A stretch of 64,000 bases of DNA from Puniceicoccus vermicola. GTDB lineage: Bacteria > Verrucomicrobiota > Verrucomicrobiia > Opitutales > Puniceicoccaceae. Position numbers and translations under genes: made by a program. Location: the NCBI RefSeq assembly GCF_014230055.1, contig NZ_JACHVA010000053.1:124001-188000 (forward strand), read 5' to 3'. Positions 18,522 through 26,831 of this stretch are shown piece by piece. How positions within the stretch are numbered: position 1 is the first letter of the stretch; the number at the start of each line of letters is the position of its first letter. The notes beneath the pieces were generated by a model. It ran no database searches. It had not been told where the DNA came from and worked only from the letters and a program-made list of their open reading frames with translations.

Positions 18522-19055
18522 TTAGCTTGGAAAGAAGGGTGTCTTTAATTCGCTGATTTTGGTTTCTTGGGTGACGACCATATTGTCAGGATCGGCGCAA
18601 TCTGCGCGGAGCCCGGCAAATCCTTCGCTATGCTCATCGAAGAGGCTCCAGACTAGTCGATCATCCGTCTCTGGAATTGGAAGCGAACGAATTTCTTCAC
18701 GGGTGAAAAAGCCGAAGCGTCCTTCTTCCATATCGGGAGGTAGAGTTTGAAGTTTGCGGCGACAGTGAAAGAGAAACATCAGCCAGTGGCGCTCCCCTTC
18801 GTAGTTCTTCTCCGATACGTATCCAAATAGATGAAGATCCTCATCGGAAATGGTCAGTCCGGCCTCTTCCTGAGTCTCTCTCCGTGCGCATTCGAAGGGA
18901 GATTCTCCGATCATCATGTCGAGTTTGCCTCCAATGGGGCTCCATTTGCCTTGGTTAGGGGCTCGGTTCCGATGGAGGAGGAGAAAGCGATCTTCCTCGT
19001 CTCGGAGGAAAACCAGGGTGCTGATTCGAAAAGGTAGGTCCTTCAATGGGTTCAT
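18522..19055 (-). CDS. Nudix hydrolase
   Basis: A 177-residue protein with a Nudix box, reading GGKLDMMIGESPFECARRE followed by TQEEAGL. The catalytic REXXEE-type core (RETQEEAG) is intact. The loop between GG and the first Glu has two more residues than the classic GX5E pattern; I have seen the same WSPIGGKL..GESP style in other Nudix proteins of this size. The family hydrolyses nucleoside diphosphates linked to X; the substrate here is unknown. No signal peptide. It is divergent from the pilus cluster (142-base gap). Confidence 0.88.
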   Translation of the reverse strand: MNPLKDLPFRISTLVFLRDEEDRFLLLHRNRAPNQGKWSPIGGKLDMMIGESPFECARRETQEEAGLTISDEDLHLFGYVSEKNYEGERHWLMFLFHCRRKLQTLPPDMEEGRFGFFTREEIRSLPIPETDDRLVWSLFDEHSEGFAGLRADCADPDNMVVTQETKISELKTPFFPS

Positions 19056-19197
19056 CGCTTCTACTTTGCGTATCTGCTCTCAGGGGCGCACGGAAAAAGA
19101 TATAGATAGTAAAAAAAGGGAGTAAAATTATCGGAACATCACATATCTGCGGAAAAAGACTTGCCCCATCGCCAGGGTTTGTGCGTTATCAGCGCCG

Positions 19198-19824
19198 ATG
19201 GCTTCTGCATTGAAATCCCCTTTGCTACTGCTTCTGACATTCATTTCTTCGATTTCGGCTCTCGCTCAAAATGCGCCGGAAATCGAAGTGTCGAATGTTA
19301 GATTCGATCGTGGTCCCGACGACTGGATGATGGCAACTGTCCAGATCTCGCCTGAACGCAATCCTTTGCCGGATGCGCGGGATGAGGACTACATGGATGA
19401 TGTCCTCCTCACTTTGACTCTTTGCTATAAGGTGAAGAATCCAGCCGAGGGGCAGTCTCCGCTCTCTTTTTACCGGTCAACGGTGCGTATGGTCTCGATC
19501 GAGCAATCGAAGCGTTACTCTCTTTATTTCTTCCTCCCCGGTGTGATTCGGGATCGGGATGAGTTGGACGTGGAGCCTTTTGCCTGGATGGTTGAGATGG
19601 AAGTATCTGGCACAAAAGTCGGAATGTCTCTTGATCAGGCTGGCGGAGAGGTCCAGAAGGATAAGGAAGGCTATGATAACTTCCTGTCGCAGGCGAGTTC
19701 AGGTGTCCAAGAAAACGAAGGGCTCCTAGTCCCGGTTTACTTGGCCCCGAATCATATCGTCGATAGCTCTCGGCTTCGATACACAGAAGTTCCTGCTTTT
19801 TACCGCTTCGAGCCTGAAAATTAG
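19198..19824 (+). CDS. Amuc_1102-like pilus-associated protein
   Basis: A 208-residue secreted protein: signal peptide (residues about 1-23, ending ALAQN) then a beta-rich domain, e.g. EIEVSNVRFDRGPDDWMMATVQIS. I assign it by position and architecture: it precedes PilM-, Amuc_1100-, Amuc_1099- and secretin-like genes in the order of the Akkermansia Amuc_1102-1098 block, where the first member is reported to have an immunoglobulin-like or archaeal-pilin-like fold. Direct similarity was not computed. The likely location is periplasm or outer face. It reads in the same direction as the next gene, with a 62-base gap that may hold a further promoter. Confidence 0.6.
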   Translation: MASALKSPLLLLLTFISSISALAQNAPEIEVSNVRFDRGPDDWMMATVQISPERNPLPDARDEDYMDDVLLTLTLCYKVKNPAEGQSPLSFYRSTVRMVSIEQSKRYSLYFFLPGVIRDRDELDVEPFAWMVEMEVSGTKVGMSLDQAGGEVQKDKEGYDNFLSQASSGVQENEGLLVPVYLAPNHIVDSSRLRYTEVPAFYRFEPEN

Positions 19825-19843
19825 TTCAGGCAAGATTCGAAGC

Positions 19844-19873
19844 TTGATTGTCCCTATTCGCGTTACTTATATA
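19844..19873 (+). promoter_or_regulatory. Candidate promoter ahead of pilM
   Basis: TTGATT (19844-19849), an 18-base spacer and TATATA (19868-19873) end 13 bases before the pilM ATG, so a transcript from here would have a very short leader. Confidence 0.35.
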
Positions 19874-19886
19874 GCGTTTCTATTGT

Positions 19887-21557
19887 ATGAGCTCCACTAA
19901 AATTTCTATCCTCAACTGCGGCGCAAGTCAGTTTGCGTTCGGGGTGTTCTCAGTCGAGGGATCGGAACCGACGATGGAGCGTCTGGTTACCCGCAGTCTC
20001 AATTACGACTTTTCTGAAGAAGAACAATGGCTTAGCGCGACCCTCTCTGGTTTGCGTGAATCCGTCAGTGCCGATAAGATTTCTGGCGAGGTTCAGGTCG
20101 TTCTTCCCGGATTCCTGCTTCTGACGAAAACTTTGCGAATTGCCCATGTCGAAGGAGGCAAGCAGGCGCAGATGATCGCCTACGAAGCGCAGCAAAATAT
20201 TCCCTATCAGCTTTCGGATTTAAATTGGAGCTATCAGGTTCTTTCCGATGATGGAATCGAGACGGAAGTGCTCTTTATCGGAATTCGCTCATCCATCTGC
20301 CGGCGGTTCTGCGACGAGATTTCGAAACTTGGTTTTCAGACCGTTTCCGTCAATGCCTCGACGATTCTCGATTACAACGCATTCCAACTGACGGATCCTT
20401 CCGGTGATTCGGAAGCGCTTGTCGTGAATATTGGAGCGCGGGCGTCCAATCTGACCTTTATTCAAGAGTCCGGGTTTTTTGTCCGGAACATTAATCTCGG
20501 CGGAAATGCCCTGACTCAAAGTCTCGCCGACGCCTTAGGCAAAAGTTTTGCGGATGCGGAACGCATCAAGGTGAATTATTTCACCTCTGAGCGGGCCGAC
20601 CACTCTTCTACTGAGATTATCGACAAAGCGACCAACAGTTTCATGCGGCGCCTGTCTCAGGAAATCACGCGGTCGATCGTTAATTTCCGCCAGCAGAAGA
20701 AAGGGGCCGCTCCCAAGCGCATCCTCTTGACGGGACGGAGCGCACTGATTCCTGGCCTGACCGATTTCCTGAGCGAATCTCAGAGGGTAGAGGTTTCATT
20801 TTTCCAACCCGGCAAATTCATCCAGCTCGGTTCGAATGCGAATGTCGCACCGGACTCGATGGAAATCTTCCAAGCCTCCGAATTGATCGGGGAAGCGGCC
20901 AAGTCGCTCGTGCCGAATGGCGTCGGTGTTGATTTGTTGCCGGAAGAACTCCGCAAGGAGATGAGCTTCAAGCGGAAGCGACCTTGGATTTTGGCTGCAG
21001 CCGTGGTCTTGGCGGCCGCTCCGGTTCCGTTTTTCCTTCAAACTCGGGAAACTGTAGAGCAATACGAGACGGCTGAGCAGGAGATCCAGCAAGAGCTCCC
21101 TGGGCGTCAGTCTGAGTATCAGCAAATCGAAAATCTAATCGAGAAAATCGAGGCTGCTGAAATTCAGGTGCATCGGTTTGACGACCTCGTGAATGCCAAG
21201 TCGAATTGGATCCAATTTTTCTCAGGACTCCAGGGTGCCTTATTTAGCATTGGTGACGTTTGGCTCGACGATCTGAAGGTGGACCGCATGGAAGTCGGCG
21301 GTCAGGTTCGGTATCAGCTGAATGTCGACGGGCGTCTTCTCGTCCGCCAAAAAGATTCGGATGCTGTGGTGGCAATGGCCGAGATCGATGAAGAGCTTCT
21401 GTCAAACCGGATTCGGACACTTTCAGAAGTCTTCACTTCATCCCGATTTATTTCCGAACGCATTTCCATGCGTATCGATTTTCAGGCGATTCAGGGAGGA
21501 GAGCCTTTGCTCCCCTTTGAATTTGTATTTTCTATCGACCCCAAACGGCCTCTCTAA
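19887..21557 (+). CDS. pilM: Type IV pilus assembly protein, PilM-PilN-type fusion (Amuc_1101-like)
   Basis: A 556-residue protein. Residues 1 to about 355 form an actin/FtsA-like PilM domain (N-terminal ISILNCGASQFAFGVF; VVNIGARASNLTFIQESG; ILLTGRSALIPGLTDFLSE). After KRKRPW comes a transmembrane helix (about residues 366-385), a heptad-rich coiled coil (QEIQQELPGRQSEYQQIENL) and a PilN-like C-terminal domain. In standard pilus systems PilM is cytoplasmic and binds the N-terminus of the inner-membrane PilN; here both appear on one chain. It is followed two bases after its stop by the Amuc_1100-like gene. The pilus role follows from the secretin in the same run. Confidence 0.82.
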   Translation: MSSTKISILNCGASQFAFGVFSVEGSEPTMERLVTRSLNYDFSEEEQWLSATLSGLRESVSADKISGEVQVVLPGFLLLTKTLRIAHVEGGKQAQMIAYEAQQNIPYQLSDLNWSYQVLSDDGIETEVLFIGIRSSICRRFCDEISKLGFQTVSVNASTILDYNAFQLTDPSGDSEALVVNIGARASNLTFIQESGFFVRNINLGGNALTQSLADALGKSFADAERIKVNYFTSERADHSSTEIIDKATNSFMRRLSQEITRSIVNFRQQKKGAAPKRILLTGRSALIPGLTDFLSESQRVEVSFFQPGKFIQLGSNANVAPDSMEIFQASELIGEAAKSLVPNGVGVDLLPEELRKEMSFKRKRPWILAAAVVLAAAPVPFFLQTRETVEQYETAEQEIQQELPGRQSEYQQIENLIEKIEAAEIQVHRFDDLVNAKSNWIQFFSGLQGALFSIGDVWLDDLKVDRMEVGGQVRYQLNVDGRLLVRQKDSDAVVAMAEIDEELLSNRIRTLSEVFTSSRFISERISMRIDFQAIQGGEPLLPFEFVFSIDPKRPL

Positions 21558-21559
21558 CC

Positions 21560-22597
21560 ATGGGATTTTTCAAGCGATATCCAATTTTCTGTGTCGTACT
21601 GGTTTTGCTGGTGCTTGCACTGGGCGCGGGCGTTTACCTCGTGATCAGTCAACAGGCCAAAGTCGAAGATGCGAAGGAGAGTTACGAAAACCAAGTTAGA
21701 CGCTTACAAGAAGTTTCACGGGGTGTTTTGTATAATCCCGAAACCGGTCAACGTGTCGCCCCGAACAAGGCGAACCGGGAACTCCTTCAAGTTCGACTGG
21801 ATCAGGTCGATGGCGACTTGGAGCGAATTCGGAGTGGTATGGTTGCTCGAACCGACAGAATTCTAAACGACTCTGCCGACGAATTCACCTTCTTACCGAA
21901 ATTACAGTCTTTCATCGCTTCGCTCAAGGCTTTGGCAGCCAAGAATCATGTAATTCTCCAATCCGACGAGGCATTCGGGTTTGCCAAATACGCGACTCAG
22001 GCGGCTCAACCGAAGAAAGAAATGATCCCGATGCTGAATCGGCAACGCCAAGTGCTGGATTATATTCTGAAGCAATTGATGGCTTCAGAACCGGTTTCAA
22101 TTTTGGCCGTCGAGCGAGAATTTGTCGAAAGACCGCCAGAGGAAGAGAATTCCCGAAATCGCGGTCGCAATAGCAATACCAAGGAAGATGATGTTTTCAC
22201 AATTCAAGAGTTGGTGACAGCACGGTCGAACGAGTTTATTGAAACTTCCGCATTCCGAATCGTATTCACGGGTAGGACGAATGCTCTCCGCGAATTCCTC
22301 AATCGCCTCGGAAAATTTGAGTTACCGTTGATCGTCCGAAGTGTTGAGGTGGTACCAGCCACAGAATCGGATGTTCCGAAGCAAGCCGAAGCGCCAAAGC
22401 AAAATAGTTCGGAAAATGCGCTTTTCGCATTATTCGGAGGCGGCGATGAAGAGGAGGCAGAAGTTGAGGTAACTGAAGAGACTGATCCGAATAAGAAACC
22501 GGTGATTACCGAAACTGAATCCAAATTCACGGTCGTGATTGAATATGTTGAGGTTGATATCGACTCCGACGATGAGACAGAGGAGGCAGGATCGTGA
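21560..22597 (+). CDS. Amuc_1100-like (PilO-like) pilus alignment protein
   Basis: A 345-residue inner-membrane protein: short cytoplasmic start, one transmembrane helix (about residues 8-29), coiled coil (ISQQAKVEDAKESYENQV), then a periplasmic domain interrupted by acidic and Asn/Arg-rich low-complexity stretches (ENSRNRGRNSNTKEDD; GGGDEEEAEVEVTEETD). The segment FGFAKYATQAAQP resembles what I remember of Akkermansia Amuc_1100, and position in the cluster agrees. PilO/GspM-type proteins join PilN to the secretin. The next gene's GTG overlaps this stop by four bases (GTGA). Confidence 0.72.
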   Translation: MGFFKRYPIFCVVLVLLVLALGAGVYLVISQQAKVEDAKESYENQVRRLQEVSRGVLYNPETGQRVAPNKANRELLQVRLDQVDGDLERIRSGMVARTDRILNDSADEFTFLPKLQSFIASLKALAAKNHVILQSDEAFGFAKYATQAAQPKKEMIPMLNRQRQVLDYILKQLMASEPVSILAVEREFVERPPEEENSRNRGRNSNTKEDDVFTIQELVTARSNEFIETSAFRIVFTGRTNALREFLNRLGKFELPLIVRSVEVVPATESDVPKQAEAPKQNSSENALFALFGGGDEEEAEVEVTEETDPNKKPVITETESKFTVVIEYVEVDIDSDDETEEAGS

Positions 22598-23517
22598 AGC
22601 ATATTGAGAAGATAATTTTCCTGGTCGTTCTGATCGTTGTAGCGGGTCTTTCGGCGTGGGTGTTCATGGGAGACGCGAAAGCGCCGAATGCCTCCCAAGA
22701 CATTCCCCCAGCTGGCGGCTCTTTCCCCTTAGAAGAATACACAGGCATCCCCCCCCTTCCTCAGGTCAATTGGCCGGAGCCCATGCCTCAGGATTCGGAA
22801 GGTAAGTGGCTCTACCGCGTCTTCACTCCGCCTGTTTTGTACATTGTCGATGGAGCCTTTGTTCCTGTACGTCCGGTGGATCCGGTGCCCGATGAGCCCG
22901 AGCCTGAGCCGGAACCATTCGGGGTCGCTCTCACCGATATAACTCGGAACATGTATCGACTTCAGCTCGACGCGATCTATGAAACGAAGTTAAATGATGT
23001 CGATTCGGCAGTGCTTTCTTTCGAGAACGTCTATGCCACTCAGACTGAGCGTCCTACGGTAACTCTGAAAAAGGGTGAGACCGATGAACATTTCCAGTTC
23101 CGCGTTGATGATATTGAGCGTAAAGAAAAGCGAATAGGTGGCGGTCTCGAGCGTGAACATGTCGCCACGATTACAGATCTAAAAACAGGAAAAACCGTAC
23201 TCCTTTCTGATCGCGATACTCTCTACGAGGAGGGCGTGACCCTCACCTTCGAATCGACGGTGTCACCGGGCCAGACGGTGACGTTGAAGTCTGTGGGTGA
23301 AACCTTCGAGATGAACGACGCTACTTACACACTCTCCGAAATCAATTTAGATAATTCCTCTGTCCAATTGGTGAAAGAATCTGAAACTCTGGATGTTCCG
23401 GAGGTGAAAACGCTTACCCCTGAAACAGTGGAGCCCGTGACGGAAACACCGTCACCACAGGCGACACAACCGAATACGGAATCCGGCAGCTCGGATTTTG
23501 ATCAACTGTTCAACTAA
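22594..23517 (+). CDS. Amuc_1099-like pilus cluster protein (PilP-like position)
   Basis: A 307-residue protein starting at GTG, preceded by a strong AGGAGG eight bases upstream. One N-terminal transmembrane helix (about residues 5-25), a Pro/Glu-rich linker (DPVPDEPEPEPEPFG), then a beta-rich periplasmic region and a Thr/Pro-rich tail. By order it corresponds to Amuc_1099, and functionally to the PilP/GspC slot that touches the secretin. No direct motif confirms this. It overlaps the preceding gene by four bases. Confidence 0.6.
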   Translation: MKHIEKIIFLVVLIVVAGLSAWVFMGDAKAPNASQDIPPAGGSFPLEEYTGIPPLPQVNWPEPMPQDSEGKWLYRVFTPPVLYIVDGAFVPVRPVDPVPDEPEPEPEPFGVALTDITRNMYRLQLDAIYETKLNDVDSAVLSFENVYATQTERPTVTLKKGETDEHFQFRVDDIERKEKRIGGGLEREHVATITDLKTGKTVLLSDRDTLYEEGVTLTFESTVSPGQTVTLKSVGETFEMNDATYTLSEINLDNSSVQLVKESETLDVPEVKTLTPETVEPVTETPSPQATQPNTESGSSDFDQLFN

Positions 23518-23575
23518 GATTGATTGCAAAAAATATAATTCTATCTGCGATTATTACTTTAAATTATACTTATTG

Positions 23576-26500
23576 ATGAAGACCCTGAATAACCTACTCC
23601 GAGCAGCGATGACCTCGGCCGTATTGAGTGCTGCACTCGTCAGCGCTCCAGTTGCATACGCCGCGCAGGACGCGGGGATCAACCCGACGGAGAAAGTCGG
23701 GTTGATGGCCTCCGCTCTCAGCCTGAAAGATCAAGGGGACTATGCCGCTGCCTTCGAGAAGGCGACCCTTCTCCGCGAGATCGCTCCGAATGATCCATCG
23801 GTTAACCGCTTGTACAACGAGCTTGTCGAAGAGATGGAAGCTGAAGGCATTCCTTTTGATTTAATCGCAACCGACGAGTCGGGCAGCGATGAATCGACAG
23901 TAGCCCCAACAGCTACAACGGAAGAAGCGGCTCCGGTCGTATCTCCGGACGCGAACGTCAAGGCCAGCATCTCTCAAGCTCAAAAACTAGCTGCCGAAGG
24001 AAGCTATCCTGAGGCGATTACTCTGCTCAATCAGGCGAAAGCCAATTCCACGGATCCCGCCACTCAGGCGCAGATCGATGATCTCATTGCAAGTTATATT
24101 CTCGATCAGGAATCCAGCTATGTAGAAACGGCGATGGAAAATTCCCGCGAGGATATGGCTCGTGCTGAAGAACTCGCTGATGAAGGCCGATATTCTGCAG
24201 CTTACGAGCTTTTGGACGCATCGATTAATCGTCTTCCTGTCAGCACCGGAACCGAGGACCTCATTGAAACCTTGGAGAACACCAAGAAAGAAATGCTACT
24301 TGAGCAAGCCGAAGAGTTGGCTCAGAAGGGCGAAGGTAACGATGCCATGGCCGCTTTTCAAGAATACCAGCGTGATCCTAGCACCGACGCGAGTATTCAG
24401 GACCAAGCGAAAGATGTGCAGAAAATGGTGAAGAACCCTTACGCTTACAACATTCGCGAAATTAGCCCTGGGTTCGTTGCCGAATACCAAGAAGTTCAAG
24501 ATCTGCTCGTCAAGGGGCGCGCACAATTTGTCAACGGCGACTACGAAGGTGCCCGTCAAACTTTTGCTCAGGTCGAAACAATCAGTCCGGAAAATGTTGA
24601 AGCTAAAGCATTTCTTTATGAAATCGCGGAGCGTTCGACCAACAGCGGTCATATTGATCGCACAAAAACTCGTGCTGAAATGTTGAATCAAGTCAGTCGT
24701 GCTTGGCAGCAACCCCGAGTCTATGTGGATGATCGTGGACCGGGCACTGGGGGCGTTGAAACTACTAGTCCTGTTCTGAAAAAGCTAGAAACGATCGTGA
24801 TTCCCCGCGTTACCTTCACCGGAACCAGCCTTTCTCGCGCAGTCCAGTCTCTTTCCGAAATGTCGGAAGAGTTCGATCGCAACGCTACCTCCGCGGAAAC
24901 ACGCGGCGTAAACATGGTCGTATCGGGTCAAGGGGGCACAGATCGCCAGGTGAACTTCTCTGTTCGCAACCTTTCTCTCCTCCGCATCCTCGACATTGTT
25001 GGCCAGCAGACGGGTTACCAATGGGATGTGGTTGATCAAGTCGTTGAGTTTCAACCGAGCGACCAGAAAGGGGGGAACAATCGGCTTCAACGGGCGATCA
25101 TTCCGATTTCCAAAGGAACGCTCGACCTCATCCTCGACATTCAGTCCGCTTCGGGAGGAGGAAGCAGTTCGGTAGCTGACGATCCTTTCGCCGCTCCAAC
25201 TGGACCTTCCGGCCCGGCTACCGATGATCGTCAAGATGCTTTGGTGAACTTCTTTGAAGCATCCGGTATTGAGTTTCGTAATATCACCGGTGCTAGCATC
25301 GTCAATCGTGGATCCCGACTTTTGGTGAATCAGACTTCGAGGAATATCGAAGAAATTCGCCAGACCCTCCGCGAACTAGACATCACCGATCAGGTGGAAA
25401 TCGAAGCCAAGTTCATGGAAGTTGTTCAAGGAAATCTTGACGAATTGGCTTTCGAGTGGAATGCCGGCAACCAAGGGAATGCAGTAATTACTCGTTCTCA
25501 ATCTACAAGCACGACTAGATCAAACGGAAGTAATCGATCTTACACGGGCACTTCAAGCGGATCGAATACGGTTAATACCATTGGGCCTCCCCCTACTTCT
25601 TCTTTCATTGGTCAAGATTCAACAACCTACAATTCGACGGTTGGAAACAATTCGAGCTTCAATTCGACCACATCATCTTTCGAATCGCCGCAATTTGACT
25701 CATATGGCAACCCCAGAAGAGATCCAACCAAGGGGTACAACGGTAGTATGAATACTTTGGCCTCGATTTTCGGCACAACGGAAACCTCCGAACAGGGGAC
25801 CATCAGCTCTCCATCTGGAAATACACCTTTCTCGGTTGCTCCGGGAACGCCAGCGAATGCATTGGACCTGGGTGCTGATATTATCAGCAACTTTTTTACC
25901 CAAGGTGTGATCGGAAACTTCGATATCTCTATGGTTATGCGAGCCGTTTCCCGAATGGAAGGTTCGGACCTTTTGTCCGCTCCTCGTGTGACTGTCATGT
26001 CTGGTAAGTCGGCGAACATCGTGGTCGCTCAAGAGTTCATTTACCCGACCTCTTATGGGGAGCCAACTGTAACCGCTTCTTCTGGTAGTTCTGATGATGG
26101 TGGTGGCGGCGGCGGCGGTGCGGTAGCACTCGCTTCGGGTGTTCCAGAAGATTTCGAAACCCGGAATCTGGGCGTCGAACTTACTGTGACCCCAACTGTA
26201 GAGCCGAATGATAAGATTAATCTCGCTCTTCAACCCCGGGTTACCGAGTTCGAAGGATATGTTTCTTACGGCGGTCCTAACATCGCTTTGACGGACCAGA
26301 CCTCTGTGCAGTCGCCCTCCGGTTATTTCCAACCAATCTTCTCGACCCGCACCGTCGAAACGGAAGTAACGGTTTTCGATGGGGCGACAGTGGTCCTGGG
26401 TGGATTAACCCGGGAAGAAGTTCAAGAGTACAAGCAAAAGATTCCGATTCTTGGTGACATTCCATTAATTGGTCGTCTCTTCCGTTCAGAAGGGGAAACC

Positions 26501-26677
26501 TCACAGAAGCGTAATCTGATTATCTTCGTCACTGCGAATCTGATCAGTCCCGGGGGCTCACCAGCCAACCAGTCATTTCAAGGCACTGAGTCGAATTCGC
26601 TCTTCCAGAATCCGACTGTGATCAGTCCCGGAGGGATTCTCTCCCGCGACAAACAAAAACAACCAGTCGAAGAGTAA
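23576..26677 (+). CDS. pilQ: Type IV pilus/type II secretion secretin with N-terminal TPR region (PilQ-like)
   Basis: A 1033-residue outer-membrane secretin starting at ATG 23576 with a signal peptide ending near AYAAQD. Residues about 30-270 hold TPR-like helical repeats (ALSLKDQGDYAAAFEKA; ELADEGRYSAAYELLD). Next come N-domains (VNFSVRNLSLLRILDIVGQQTG; then ITGASIVNRGSRLLVNQTS) and a Ser/Asn/Thr-rich insert (about 642-722). The secretin pore domain carries a poly-Gly loop near 845 and the C-terminal signature VVLGGLTREE..KIPILGDIPLIGRLF. An AT-rich stretch of about 55 bases precedes the start. A rho-independent terminator follows. Confidence 0.92.
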   Translation: MKTLNNLLRAAMTSAVLSAALVSAPVAYAAQDAGINPTEKVGLMASALSLKDQGDYAAAFEKATLLREIAPNDPSVNRLYNELVEEMEAEGIPFDLIATDESGSDESTVAPTATTEEAAPVVSPDANVKASISQAQKLAAEGSYPEAITLLNQAKANSTDPATQAQIDDLIASYILDQESSYVETAMENSREDMARAEELADEGRYSAAYELLDASINRLPVSTGTEDLIETLENTKKEMLLEQAEELAQKGEGNDAMAAFQEYQRDPSTDASIQDQAKDVQKMVKNPYAYNIREISPGFVAEYQEVQDLLVKGRAQFVNGDYEGARQTFAQVETISPENVEAKAFLYEIAERSTNSGHIDRTKTRAEMLNQVSRAWQQPRVYVDDRGPGTGGVETTSPVLKKLETIVIPRVTFTGTSLSRAVQSLSEMSEEFDRNATSAETRGVNMVVSGQGGTDRQVNFSVRNLSLLRILDIVGQQTGYQWDVVDQVVEFQPSDQKGGNNRLQRAIIPISKGTLDLILDIQSASGGGSSSVADDPFAAPTGPSGPATDDRQDALVNFFEASGIEFRNITGASIVNRGSRLLVNQTSRNIEEIRQTLRELDITDQVEIEAKFMEVVQGNLDELAFEWNAGNQGNAVITRSQSTSTTRSNGSNRSYTGTSSGSNTVNTIGPPPTSSFIGQDSTTYNSTVGNNSSFNSTTSSFESPQFDSYGNPRRDPTKGYNGSMNTLASIFGTTETSEQGTISSPSGNTPFSVAPGTPANALDLGADIISNFFTQGVIGNFDISMVMRAVSRMEGSDLLSAPRVTVMSGKSANIVVAQEFIYPTSYGEPTVTASSGSSDDGGGGGGGAVALASGVPEDFETRNLGVELTVTPTVEPNDKINLALQPRVTEFEGYVSYGGPNIALTDQTSVQSPSGYFQPIFSTRTVETEVTVFDGATVVLGGLTREEVQEYKQKIPILGDIPLIGRLFRSEGETSQKRNLIIFVTANLISPGGSPANQSFQGTESNSLFQNPTVISPGGILSRDKQKQPVEE

Positions 26678-26712
26678 CCTCTCTGGCCCAAGAGGCTATT
26701 CACAACTTTACA

Positions 26713-26745
26713 GGCGGCCACTCAATGAGAGTGGTCGCCTTTTTA
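26713..26745 (+). terminator. Intrinsic terminator of the pilus cluster
   Basis: An 11-base-pair stem (GGCGGCCACTC at 26713-26723 with GAGTGGTCGCC at 26729-26739, one G-U pair, five-base loop) is followed by TTTTTATT. It sits 36 bases past the secretin stop. Confidence 0.9.
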
Positions 26746-26831
26746 TTGGGCGAGAATGGATCAATGGATCGCTCTTTGAATTCAAAGATTGGCATCGACG
26801 ATGATCTGATCGATCCTTAATATCGTGTTCT

